Shown one piece after another: positions 26,303 to 34,816 of a stretch of DNA of 64,000 nt (position 1 is the stretch's first letter; every line of letters begins with the position of its first letter). Origin of the DNA: Bradyrhizobium frederickii. Lineage in GTDB: Bacteria > Pseudomonadota > Alphaproteobacteria > Rhizobiales > Xanthobacteraceae. The notes beneath the pieces were generated by a model, which did no database searches, had not been told where the DNA came from, and worked only from the letters and a program-made list of their open reading frames with translations. Made by a program: the position numbers and the translations under genes. The stretch lies in contig NZ_SPQS01000011.1 in NCBI RefSeq assembly GCF_004570865.1, forward strand, positions 186,001 to 250,000, written 5' to 3'.

Positions 26303-28006
26303 ATGAGCCACGACGTGCATGAGGTCCGCCCGTTCGAGCATCCCGGCGAGGGGCGCCGGCGCGCCAAGGCCACGCCCAAGGGGCGCCAGGTCGATCCCAA
26401 CGCCGCGCACGAGATCGAGCAGCTGCTTGGCAACCGGCCGCGGCGGCGCGATCTCTTGATCGAATATCTGCACCTGATCCAGGATAAGTATCACCAGATC
26501 TCGGCTGCGCATCTGGCTGCGCTCGCCGACGAGATGAAGCTCGCCTTCGCCGAAGTGTTCGAGACGGCGACCTTCTATGCGCATTTCGACGTGGTGAAGG
26601 AGGGCGAGCCTGACATCGCGCCGCTGACGATCCGCGTTTGCGACTCCCTGACCTGTGCGATGCTCGGTGGCGAGAAGCTGCTCGAGGACCTGCAAAGCGC
26701 GTCAGGACCCGGCATCCGCGTCGTGCGCGCGCCCTGCGTTGGGCGCTGCGATACCGCGCCGGCAGCCGAGGTCGGGCACAATTTCGTCGATCATGCGACC
26801 GTCGCCAATGTGATGGCGGTCGCGAAGGCCGGCGACACCCACGCCCATCTGCCGAACTATGTCGGCTACGACGCCTATGTCGCCGGCGGCGGCTACAAGC
26901 TGCTGGGCCGCCTGCGCTCGGGCGAGCTGTCGACGGACGATCTCTTGAAGTCGCTCGACGACGCCTCGCTGCGCGGGCTCGGCGGCGCCGGCTTCCCCAC
27001 GGGACGCAAATGGCGCGCCGTGCTGGGCGAACCCGGCCCGCGGCTGATGGCGATCAACGGCGACGAGGGCGAGCCCGGCACGTTCAAGGACCGCTACTAT
27101 CTCGAAAGCGATCCGCACCGATTCATCGAAGGCATGCTGATCGGGGCGCATGTGGTGCAGGCGTCCGACGTCTACATCTATCTGCGCGACGAATATCCGG
27201 CTTCGCGCGAGATCCTGGAGCGCGAGATTGCCAAGCTGCCGCCGGGCGGACCGACGCTGCACATGCGCCGCGGCGCCGGCGCCTATATCTGCGGCGAGGA
27301 ATCTTCGCTGCTCGAAAGCATCGAGGGCAAGCGCGGCCTGCCCAGGCACAAGCCGCCTTACCCGTTCCAGGTCGGCCTGTTCGGCCTGCCGACGCTGATC
27401 AACAACATTGAGACGCTGTGGTGGGTGCGCGACATCGTCGAGAAGGGCGCCGACTGGTGGAAGGGCAACGGCCGGCACGAGCGTCACGGCCTGCGCAGTT
27501 TCTCGGTCTCGGGCCGCGTCAAGAATCCCGGCATGAAGCTGGCGCCGGCGGGCATCACCGTGCGCGAGCTGATCGACGAATATTGCGGCGGCATGGCCGA
27601 CGGCCATCAGTTCTACGCTTATCTGCCGGGCGGTGCGTCCGGCGGCATTCTGCCGGCGTCGATGGACGACATCCCGCTCGATTTCGGCACGCTGGAGAAA
27701 TACGGCTGCTTCATCGGCTCGGCTGCGATCGTGATCCTGTCGCAAAAGGACAGCGTGCGCGCGGCGGCGCTGAACCTGATGAAGTTCTTCGAGGACGAGA
27801 GCTGCGGCCAGTGCACGCCGTGCCGCGTCGGAACCCAGAAGGCGGCGCTGCTGATGCAGAAGCCGGTCTGGAACCGCGCTCTGCTGGAAGAATTGAGCCA
27901 GGCGATGCGCGACGCCTCGATCTGCGGGCTCGGACAGGCGGCATCGAATCCGCTGTCCTCAGTGATCAAATATTTCCCTGACGAGTTCAAGGAAGCGGCC
28001 GAATGA
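26303..28006 (+). CDS. fdhB: NAD-dependent formate dehydrogenase beta subunit (NuoE-NuoF fusion)
   Basis: This is 567 residues. The N-terminal third is a NuoE-like thioredoxin-fold [2Fe-2S] domain with C113/C118 (CDSLTC) and C145/C149 (CVGRC). The rest is NuoF-like: FMN/NADH site GLGGAGFPTG (225-234), FEATURE-type NGDEGEPGTFKD and the [4Fe-4S] motif SCGQCTPC (C501, C504, C507) with C541. It passes electrons from the alpha subunit to NAD+. Separate subunits are usual in many FDHs; the fused form is like the 572-residue beta subunit of Methylobacterium Fdh1. It overlaps fdhA by four bases (ATGA), so the two are translationally coupled. Confidence 0.93.
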   Translation: MSHDVHEVRPFEHPGEGRRRAKATPKGRQVDPNAAHEIEQLLGNRPRRRDLLIEYLHLIQDKYHQISAAHLAALADEMKLAFAEVFETATFYAHFDVVKEGEPDIAPLTIRVCDSLTCAMLGGEKLLEDLQSASGPGIRVVRAPCVGRCDTAPAAEVGHNFVDHATVANVMAVAKAGDTHAHLPNYVGYDAYVAGGGYKLLGRLRSGELSTDDLLKSLDDASLRGLGGAGFPTGRKWRAVLGEPGPRLMAINGDEGEPGTFKDRYYLESDPHRFIEGMLIGAHVVQASDVYIYLRDEYPASREILEREIAKLPPGGPTLHMRRGAGAYICGEESSLLESIEGKRGLPRHKPPYPFQVGLFGLPTLINNIETLWWVRDIVEKGADWWKGNGRHERHGLRSFSVSGRVKNPGMKLAPAGITVRELIDEYCGGMADGHQFYAYLPGGASGGILPASMDDIPLDFGTLEKYGCFIGSAAIVILSQKDSVRAAALNLMKFFEDESCGQCTPCRVGTQKAALLMQKPVWNRALLEELSQAMRDASICGLGQAASNPLSSVIKYFPDEFKEAAE

Positions 28007-30771
28007 CCAAGATTACGTTCGAGCTCGACGGCAAGCAGGTCGAGGCCAAGCCCGGCGAGACCATCTGGCAGGTGGCCAAGCGGCAGGGCCGCGACATTCC
28101 CCATCTGTGCTATTCGCCCGCGCCCGATTATCGCCCCGACGGCAATTGCCGCGCCTGCATGGTCGAGATCGAGGGCGAACGTGTGCTCGCAGCGTCCTGC
28201 AAGCGCACGCCGTCGGTCGGCATGAAGGTGAAGACCGAGAGCGCGCGTGCGGTGTCCGCGCAGAAGATGGTGATGGAGCTGCTCGTTGCCGACCAGCCGG
28301 CGCGCGAGACCAGCCACGATCCGGATTCGAAGTTCTGGCACTGGGCCGAGACCACGGGCGTGACCGAGAGCCGCTTTCCCGCAGCCGAACGCTGGGCGAC
28401 CGACGCCAGCCATCCGGCGATGCGCGTCAACCTCGATGCCTGCATCCAGTGCGGCCTGTGCGTGCGCGCCTGCCGCGAGGTCCAGGTCAACGACGTCATC
28501 GGCATGGCCTATCGCAATCACGATTCCAAGATCGTGTTCGACTTCGACGATCCCATGGGCGAGTCCACTTGCGTCGCCTGCGGCGAATGTGTGCAGGCCT
28601 GCCCGACCGGCGCCTTGATGCCGGCCGTGATGCTGGACGAGAAGCAGACCCGCGTCACCTATGCCGACAGGAAGGTGGATTCGCTCTGTCCGTTCTGCGG
28701 CGTCGGCTGCCAGGTCACCTATGAGGTCAAGGACGAGAAGGTGATCTATGCGGAAGGCCGCGACGGTCCCGCCAATCACAACCGTCTCTGCGTCAAGGGC
28801 CGCTTCGGCTTCGACTACATCCACCATCCGCATCGCCTGACCAAGCCGCTGGTGCGGCTGCCGAATGCGAAGAAGGATGCCAACGACCAGGTCGATCCGG
28901 CCAACCCCTTTACCCATTTCCGCGAGGCGAGCTGGGACGAAGCGCTCGACATCGCCGCCAAGGGGCTGGTCAAGATCCGCGACGAGAAGGGCGTGAAGGC
29001 GCTGGCCGGCTTCGGCTCGGCCAAGGGCTCGAACGAAGAGGCCTATCTGTTCCAGAAGCTGGTGCGCACCGGCTTCGGCTCGAACAACGTCGACCATTGC
29101 ACCCGGCTGTGCCACGCCTCGTCGGTGGCGGCCCTGTTCGAGGGCCTGAGCTCCGGCGCGGTGTCGGCACCGTTCTCGGCGGCGATGGATGCCGAGGTCA
29201 TCATCGTGATCGGCGCCAACCCGACCGTGAACCATCCGGTCGCCGCGACCTTCATCAAGAACGCGGTCAAGCAGAACGGCGCCAAGCTGTTCGTGATGGA
29301 TCCGCGCCGGCAGTCGCTGTCGCGTCACGCCACCAAGCATCTGCAGTTCAAGCCGGGCTCCGACGTCGCCATGCTGAACGCGATGATCCACACGATCATC
29401 GCCGAAGGCCTGACCGACGACCAGTACATCGCCGGCTATACCGAGGGGTTCGAGGACCTCAAGGAGAAGATCAAGGAGTTCACGCCGGAGAAGATGGAGC
29501 CGATCTGCGGCATCCCGGCGCAGACGCTGCGCGAGGTCGCGCGAACCTATGCGCGGGCGAAGTCGTCGATCATCTTCTGGGGCATGGGCATCAGCCAGCA
29601 TGTCCACGGCACCGACAACGCGCGCTGCCTGATCGCGCTCGCGCTGATCACCGGCCAGGTCGGCCGGCCCGGCACCGGCCTGCATCCGCTGCGCGGCCAG
29701 AACAACGTGCAGGGCGCCTCCGACGCCGGCCTGATCCCGATGTTCCTGCCGGATTATCAGCCGGTGGGGCGCGACGATCTGCGCGCCAGCTTCGAGAAGC
29801 TCTGGCAGCAGGATCTCGATCCCGTGCGCGGCCTGACCGTGGTCGAGATCATGAACGCGATCCATGCCGGCGAGATCAAGGGCATGTATATCGAGGGCGA
29901 GAACCCCGCGATGTCGGATCCTGATCTGCAGCACGCGCGCCATGCGCTCGCCATGCTCGATCATCTCGTGGTGCAGGATCTCTTCGTCACGGAGACCGCG
30001 TTCCACGCCGACGTGATCCTGCCGGCCTCGGCCTTCGCGGAGAAGGACGGCTCCTTCACCAACACCGATCGCCGCGTGCAGCTCGCCCGCCAGGTGATCA
30101 AGCCGCCGGGCGATGCGCGGCAGGATCTCTGGATCATTCAGGAGATCGGCAAGCGCATGGGCCTGCCGTGGAATTATTCCGGTCCCGGCGACGTCTTCAC
30201 CGAGATGGCGGAGCTGATGCCGTCGCTGAAGAACATCACCTGGGAGCGGCTGGTGCGCGAAGGCGCGGTGACCTATCCGGTCGATGGGCCAGACCAGCCC
30301 GGCAACGAGATCATCTTCACCACGGGCTTCCCGACCGCGAGCGGCCGCGGCAAGATCGTGCCGGCCAAGGTCATCCCGCCGGACGAGATCCCGGACGCGG
30401 AATATCCGATGGTGCTGTCGACCGGCCGCGTGCTGGAGCACTGGCACACCGGCTCGATGACCCGCCGCGCCCAGGTGCTCGACCAGATCGAGCCGGAGGC
30501 GGTCGCCTTCATGTCGCCGAAGGACATGCGCAAGAAGCAGCTTGCGCCCGGCGATTTCATTCGCCTTGAGACCCGCCGCGGCGCGGTCGAGGTCAAGGTG
30601 CGCTCCGACCGCGACGTGCCAGAGAACATGGTGTTCATGCCGTTCTGCTACGCGGAAGCGGCGGCGAACCTGCTCACCAACCCGGCGCTCGATCCGTTCG
30701 GCAAGATCCCGGAGTTCAAGTTCTGCGCGGTCAGAGCCGAACGCGCGGAGATGCGGGACGCGGCGGAGTAG
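28003..30771 (+). CDS. fdhA: NAD-dependent formate dehydrogenase alpha subunit (Mo/W bis-MGD)
   Basis: This is 922 residues. Clusters are readable in order: [2Fe-2S] with C36, C49, C52, C66; two ferredoxin-type [4Fe-4S] with C147/150/153/157 and C190/193/196/200; and the cofactor-proximal [4Fe-4S] with C229/232/236 and C263, then K265. The catalytic pair is C370-H371 in HCTRLCHASS, a Cys rather than Sec enzyme. The enzyme oxidises formate to CO2 with NAD+ as acceptor, in the cytoplasm. There is no signal peptide. A third small delta subunit (FdsD-like) is not present nearby. The metal may be Mo or W; the TupA gene and Fdh1-like partner favour W. Confidence 0.94.
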   Translation: MTKITFELDGKQVEAKPGETIWQVAKRQGRDIPHLCYSPAPDYRPDGNCRACMVEIEGERVLAASCKRTPSVGMKVKTESARAVSAQKMVMELLVADQPARETSHDPDSKFWHWAETTGVTESRFPAAERWATDASHPAMRVNLDACIQCGLCVRACREVQVNDVIGMAYRNHDSKIVFDFDDPMGESTCVACGECVQACPTGALMPAVMLDEKQTRVTYADRKVDSLCPFCGVGCQVTYEVKDEKVIYAEGRDGPANHNRLCVKGRFGFDYIHHPHRLTKPLVRLPNAKKDANDQVDPANPFTHFREASWDEALDIAAKGLVKIRDEKGVKALAGFGSAKGSNEEAYLFQKLVRTGFGSNNVDHCTRLCHASSVAALFEGLSSGAVSAPFSAAMDAEVIIVIGANPTVNHPVAATFIKNAVKQNGAKLFVMDPRRQSLSRHATKHLQFKPGSDVAMLNAMIHTIIAEGLTDDQYIAGYTEGFEDLKEKIKEFTPEKMEPICGIPAQTLREVARTYARAKSSIIFWGMGISQHVHGTDNARCLIALALITGQVGRPGTGLHPLRGQNNVQGASDAGLIPMFLPDYQPVGRDDLRASFEKLWQQDLDPVRGLTVVEIMNAIHAGEIKGMYIEGENPAMSDPDLQHARHALAMLDHLVVQDLFVTETAFHADVILPASAFAEKDGSFTNTDRRVQLARQVIKPPGDARQDLWIIQEIGKRMGLPWNYSGPGDVFTEMAELMPSLKNITWERLVREGAVTYPVDGPDQPGNEIIFTTGFPTASGRGKIVPAKVIPPDEIPDAEYPMVLSTGRVLEHWHTGSMTRRAQVLDQIEPEAVAFMSPKDMRKKQLAPGDFIRLETRRGAVEVKVRSDRDVPENMVFMPFCYAEAAANLLTNPALDPFGKIPEFKFCAVRAERAEMRDAAE

Positions 30772-30818
30772 GGAAGGTCTCGTCGTTACCGCGCGCACGA
30801 GACTTGCCATACAAACCG

Positions 30819-30924
30819 CTGTCATGCCCCGCGAAGGCGGGGCATCCAGTACGCCGCGGCTCATCCATTGAGCCATAACTGTCTCGGAGTACTGGATCGC
30901 CCGGTCAAAGCCGGGCGATGACAG
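30819..30924. repeat. Compound palindromic repeat after fdhA
   Basis: Outer arms CTGTCATGCC and its inverse (GATGACAG) enclose ATCCAGTAC and GTACTGGAT as inner arms, with GC-rich mini-hairpins (CCCCGCGAAGGCGGGG and CCCGGTCAAAGCCGGG) at each side. A fragment of the 18197 family follows at 30955-30980. No gene is present in 30772-30995. Confidence 0.7.
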
Positions 30925-30995
30925 GAGTTGTGTGGTGGGCAAATGTGCCCACGTCGTCGCTTCGCTCCTCGCAATGACGGTGGTAAACGTGACCC

Positions 30996-31469
30996 ATGTC
31001 CAAAGTCACCCCAGCCACCCGTGCGCTTCAAGCCGCCGGTGTTGCCTTCACCGTCCACGCTTACGACTACGATCCTGATGCCGAGAGCATCGGGCTGCAG
31101 GCGGCCGCCGCGCTCGGTGAGGACCCCGCGCGCGTCCTCAAGACGCTGATGGCGCTGGTCGACGGCAAGCCGGTCTGCGTGGTCGTCCCCTCCGACCAGG
31201 AAGTCTCGATGAAGAAGCTCGCCGCTGCCGCGGGCGGCAAGTCGGCGCAGATGATGAAGCCGCCGGAGGCCGAACGGGTCACCGGCTACAAGGTCGGCGG
31301 CATCAGCCCGTTCGGTCAGCGCAAGCAGGTCGGTACCGTGATCGAGCAGCGCGCGCTCGCGCATGATCTCGTCTATCTCAATGGCGGCCAGCGCGGATTG
31401 CAGGTCCGGCTGAAGCCGTCCGACGTCCGGGATGTCCTCAAGGCGGTCGCGGCGGATGTGCTGGCGTGA
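30996..31469 (+). CDS. ybaK: YbaK/EbsC-family Cys-tRNA(Pro) deacylase
   Basis: This is 157 residues of the YbaK/ProX aminoacyl-tRNA editing fold: MSKVTPATRALQAAGVAFTVHAY, LQAAAALGEDPARVLKTLMA, then VVVPSDQEVSMKKLA and YKVGGISPFGQRK. Such proteins hydrolyse Cys wrongly attached to tRNA(Pro). The Gly-Gly-Ile-Ser-Pro signature and the Lys of the KTLMA helix are retained. The gene follows the repeat region and precedes the HupE-like gene by 18 bp. Confidence 0.9.
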   Translation: MSKVTPATRALQAAGVAFTVHAYDYDPDAESIGLQAAAALGEDPARVLKTLMALVDGKPVCVVVPSDQEVSMKKLAAAAGGKSAQMMKPPEAERVTGYKVGGISPFGQRKQVGTVIEQRALAHDLVYLNGGQRGLQVRLKPSDVRDVLKAVAADVLA

Positions 31470-31487
31470 CGGCGATGGAGCGGGATC

Positions 31488-32573
31488 GTGAAGTGGCTGC
31501 TTCTGCTGTGGCTTGCGATTCTGCTCGGCATCGGCCGCCCGGCTGAGGCGCATCAGGTCAACCTCGTCACGGCGCGCGTGGCGGTGACCGCCGATCGCAT
31601 CGTGAAGGTCGAGCTCGGATTGAAGGGCAGCGATGTCGATCGCCTGATCGGCACGAGGATGTATGACGCAAAGCAGGACGCAGTCGATCCCGCTGCGGTC
31701 GAAGCGGCCGGCGCAGCAATCCTCGCCTATCTCGAAACGCATATGGCCGTGACGGGGGGCGGCGCGGCCTGTGCGCCGGGCAATGCTGCGATTCTGCCCG
31801 ATGGTGACGGCATCGTCTATCGCAACAGCTTTGCTTGCGCGAGCACGGCCGGCGATATCGTCTACCGCTCCACCGTGCTGACGGAACGGGACAAGGCTGC
31901 GCGTCAGGTCGTGCTGGTTGCGCAGGGCAAGTCCGAGACGCAGGCCTTGCTCGATGCCGAGAATGTCACGGTCACGCTCTCGAAGGAGCTGCCGTCGCTG
32001 GCCTCGACCATGTGGCGCTATCTCCTGACCGGCATCGAGCATATCTTCCTCGGTTACGATCACGTCGCATTCCTGGCCGCAATCGTTCTATGGGCGCGCC
32101 GGCTGATGCCGGTCGTCAAGATCGTCACCGCCTTCACCGTCGCTCATTCCCTGACATTGTCGCTCGCGGCGTTGAATGTCCTGGTCATCCCGAGCCACAT
32201 CGTGGAGCCGGCGATCGCGGCCTCGATCGTGTTCGTGGCGATCGAGAACTTCTTCTCGCGCGACGTCGACAAGCGCTGGCGCGTGGTCTTCCTGTTTGGA
32301 TTGGTCCACGGTTTCGGCTTCGCCGGCGCGCTTCGTGAGATCGGCTTGCCGCAGGATGCGATCCTCCCGGCGCTGGCCGCCTTCAATATCGGCGTCGAGG
32401 TCGGGCAGATTGCGATCGTCGCACTGATGCTGCCGGTGCTTATCTTGCTGGACCGTCTGACCGCGGCCGGCTGCGAGGAGCCGGCGCGAGCGGCGAGGCT
32501 GGTCTACGCCATGTCCGCAATGATCGCTCTGCTCGGCAGCTATTGGCTGCTGACGCGCGTCTTCGATGCGTGA
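31488..32573 (+). CDS. HupE/UreJ-like membrane protein with an extracytoplasmic N-domain
   Basis: This is 361 residues from GTG 31488, with a signal peptide (to PAEAHQVNL). About 150 periplasmic residues precede six hydrophobic helices. The helical part carries the family core GIEHIFLGYDHVAFLAAI, VKIVTAFTVAHSLTLSL, and LVHGFGFAGALREIGLP, with several His that could bind a metal. Relatives include HupE and UreJ, linked to nickel handling. No urease or hydrogenase gene is in the window, so metal or proton-linked transport is only a possibility. The gene is intact. Confidence 0.75.
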   Translation: MKWLLLLWLAILLGIGRPAEAHQVNLVTARVAVTADRIVKVELGLKGSDVDRLIGTRMYDAKQDAVDPAAVEAAGAAILAYLETHMAVTGGGAACAPGNAAILPDGDGIVYRNSFACASTAGDIVYRSTVLTERDKAARQVVLVAQGKSETQALLDAENVTVTLSKELPSLASTMWRYLLTGIEHIFLGYDHVAFLAAIVLWARRLMPVVKIVTAFTVAHSLTLSLAALNVLVIPSHIVEPAIAASIVFVAIENFFSRDVDKRWRVVFLFGLVHGFGFAGALREIGLPQDAILPALAAFNIGVEVGQIAIVALMLPVLILLDRLTAAGCEEPARAARLVYAMSAMIALLGSYWLLTRVFDA

Positions 32574-32582
32574 ACGATCGAC

Positions 32583-33266
32583 CTATTGCTTCTGCAGCAG
32601 CTTGAGCCGGCAGCGCAGTGCCTCGCGGATATGGGCGCGCGCGAGCTGTTCGGCCTTGTCGCCGTCGCGCGCGGCGATCGCCTCGATGATGGTCTGGTGC
32701 TCGTCGTGGCTGGTCGAGGGCCGGCCCGCTACGGTGAAGGTGGTCGGACCGAGCAGGGCGATCCAGTCCTGCAATTCCCGCGAAGCGTTGTCGAGATAGC
32801 GGTTGCGCGCGGCGCGGCAGATCGCCTCGTGGAAGGCGCGGTTCAGCCGCGCCATCTCGGCGGCGTCGGTCGCGGAAGCCTCGACAAAGGCCTGCTCGAT
32901 GTCCCCGAGCGCCTCGATCTCGGTGGCCGAGGCATGTTCGGCGGCGAGGCGCGCGGCGGCACCTTCCATGATCTCGCGCATGGCATAGAGCTCCAGCACC
33001 TCCGAGATGTCGAGGTTGCGGACGATCAACCCGCGGCCGGCGGCGGGCTCGACGAAGCCGCGTGCGGCGAGCCGGCCCAGCGCCTCGCGAACCGGCGTGC
33101 GGCTGACCTTGAGCCGCTGTGCGACCTCCTCCTCGCGCAGGCGGTCGCCGGCACGATAGCTGCCGGCCTGGAGCGCTTCGCAGAGCGAGCGGAATACGGC
33201 TTCACCGAGCGCAACACCGCCGCTCCGCACGATCGTTCCGCCTGCCTTTGCCGGGCGCCTGGCCAT
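32583..33266 (-). CDS. GntR-family (FCD) transcriptional regulator
   Basis: This is 227 residues from ATG 33266; longer frames upstream are non-coding. The winged helix reads VFRSLCEALQAGSYRAGDRLREEEVAQRLKVSRTPVREALGRL, and the FCD effector domain has the metal-site pattern DEHQTIIEAIAARD with FHEAICRAA. It diverges from tcuA over 158 bp that include a perfect 12-bp palindrome. FCD regulators usually sense carboxylic acids, in keeping with the tcu genes. Repression lifted by a tricarboxylate is inferred. Confidence 0.88.
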   Translation of the reverse strand: MARRPAKAGGTIVRSGGVALGEAVFRSLCEALQAGSYRAGDRLREEEVAQRLKVSRTPVREALGRLAARGFVEPAAGRGLIVRNLDISEVLELYAMREIMEGAAARLAAEHASATEIEALGDIEQAFVEASATDAAEMARLNRAFHEAICRAARNRYLDNASRELQDWIALLGPTTFTVAGRPSTSHDEHQTIIEAIAARDGDKAEQLARAHIREALRCRLKLLQKQ

Positions 33267-33333
33267 GATGTCCTCGAAGCGCGAGACGCATCCTGCCCAT
33301 GCAGAGAAGCCGCTTGCGCAGTTGTTGTATATA

Positions 33334-33345
33334 TTTGTATACAAA
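33334..33345. promoter_or_regulatory. GntR operator TTTGTATACAAA
   Basis: A perfect 12-bp palindrome lies in the gap between the GntR gene and tcuA; TTGTATAT directly upstream forms a partial second half-site. The form TTGTATACAA is typical for FCD-type GntR sites. It sits 68 bp upstream of the regulator's start and 80 bp before tcuA, suitable for control of both. Confidence 0.7.
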
Positions 33346-33424
33346 GGTACGCAATGGCAAGCGTGGGTTATCAACGCCGCCGGCCGGCAGAACGGCTCCA
33401 ATTTCGTCGCATCGGACCAACGCC

Positions 33425-34816
33425 ATGAGCAGCAAGTATGACGTGCTGGTGATCGGAGGCGGCAATGCGGCGCTGTGTGCGGCGATCGCGGCACGGCGCG
33501 GCGGAGCGTCGGTGCTGGTGCTCGAAGGCGCGCCAAAATTCTATCGCGGCGGCAACACCCGTCACACCCGCAACATGCGCTGCGCCCATGACGCCGCCAC
33601 CGAAATCCTGACCGGTCCCTACACCGAGGAGGAGTTTTGGGAGGATCTGCTGCGCGTCACCGGCGGGCAGACCGACGAGGCGTTGGCGCGCCACATGATC
33701 CGGGAGTCCAAGGACATCCTGAACTGGATCGTGGAGCAGGGCGTGCGTTGGCAGCCCTCACTCGGCGGCACGCTGAGCCTTGGCCGCACCAATTCCTTCT
33801 TCCTCGGCGGCGGCCGCGCGATGCTGAACGCGCTCTATCTTACCGCCGAGCGGCTCGGCGTCGACGTCGAATACGATGCCGAGGTCACCGACCTCGTGAT
33901 CGAGGACAGCTTGTTCCTCGCCGCACGGCTGAAACGGCCGGTCAAGGGTGAGACCGAGATCCGCGCCACCTCCCTGGTCGCCGCGGCCGGCGGGTTCGAG
34001 GCCAACATCGAGTGGCTGAAGCAATATTGGGGCGAGGCCGCCGACAACTTCCTGATCCGCGGCACGCCCTATAATCGCGGCTCGATCCTGAAGATGCTGC
34101 TCGACAAGGGCGTGCAGGAGGTCGGCGATCCCACCCAGTGCCATGCGGTCGCGATCGACGCCCGGGCGCCGAAGTTCGACGGCGGCATCATCACGCGGCA
34201 CGACTCCGTCGTGTTCGGCATCGTCGTCAACAAGCACGCGCAACGCTTCTACGACGAAGGTGAGGACATCTGGCCGAAGCGCTACGCCATCTGGGGCCGG
34301 CTGGTGGCGGCGCAGCCCGACCAGATCGCCTACATCATCTTCGATTCCACCGTCGTCACCAGCTTCATGCCGACGCTGTTCCCGCCGATTGCCGGCCGGA
34401 CAGTGGCGGAGCTTGCCGGAAGGCTCGAGCTCGATCCGGCCGCGCTGGAGAAGACCATTGCCGAATTCAATGCCGCGGTGCGGCCCGGCACCTTCGACCA
34501 CACCATTCTGGATGATTGCGTGACCGAGGGAATCACGCCACCCAAGACGCATTGGGCGCGCAAGATCGAGACGCCGCCTTATCTCGCCTATCCGGTGCGG
34601 CCCGGCATCACCTTCACCTATCTCGGCACGCGCGTGAACAAGGAGGCGCGGATACTGATGGCTGACGGCAGGCCGTCAGGCAACATGTTCGCGGCCGGCG
34701 AGATCATGGCCGGTAACGTGCTCGGCAAGGGTTATGCCGCCGGCATGGGCATGACCATCGGCAGCGTGTTCGGACGAATCGCAGGGCGGGAAGCGGCAAA
34801 GCATGCACGGAACTAG
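33425..34816 (+). CDS. tcuA: FAD-dependent tricarballylate dehydrogenase TcuA
   Basis: This is 463 residues from ATG 33425. A dinucleotide fold opens the protein (DVLVIGGGNAALCAAIAARRGGASVLVLE), followed by GGNTRHTRNMR and the FAD-closing segment NMFAAGEIMAGNVLGKGYAAGMGMTIG. It belongs to the flavoprotein family that includes fumarate reductase-like enzymes. TcuA oxidises tricarballylate to cis-aconitate in Salmonella. It overlaps tcuB by 14 bp. No TcuC carrier is adjacent, so a distant transporter or another substrate such as a different tricarboxylate remains possible. Confidence 0.85.
   Translation: MSSKYDVLVIGGGNAALCAAIAARRGGASVLVLEGAPKFYRGGNTRHTRNMRCAHDAATEILTGPYTEEEFWEDLLRVTGGQTDEALARHMIRESKDILNWIVEQGVRWQPSLGGTLSLGRTNSFFLGGGRAMLNALYLTAERLGVDVEYDAEVTDLVIEDSLFLAARLKRPVKGETEIRATSLVAAAGGFEANIEWLKQYWGEAADNFLIRGTPYNRGSILKMLLDKGVQEVGDPTQCHAVAIDARAPKFDGGIITRHDSVVFGIVVNKHAQRFYDEGEDIWPKRYAIWGRLVAAQPDQIAYIIFDSTVVTSFMPTLFPPIAGRTVAELAGRLELDPAALEKTIAEFNAAVRPGTFDHTILDDCVTEGITPPKTHWARKIETPPYLAYPVRPGITFTYLGTRVNKEARILMADGRPSGNMFAAGEIMAGNVLGKGYAAGMGMTIGSVFGRIAGREAAKHARN

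Noticed and set aside
27619..30942. 1107-codon minus-strand open frame opposite fdhA
   Set aside because: Antisense to a gene with complete Fe-S and catalytic motifs. No family features appear in the antisense frame.
30819..30980. Repeats considered as a CRISPR array
   Set aside because: Only a compound palindrome and one partial repeat are present, with no regular spacers and no cas genes in the window.
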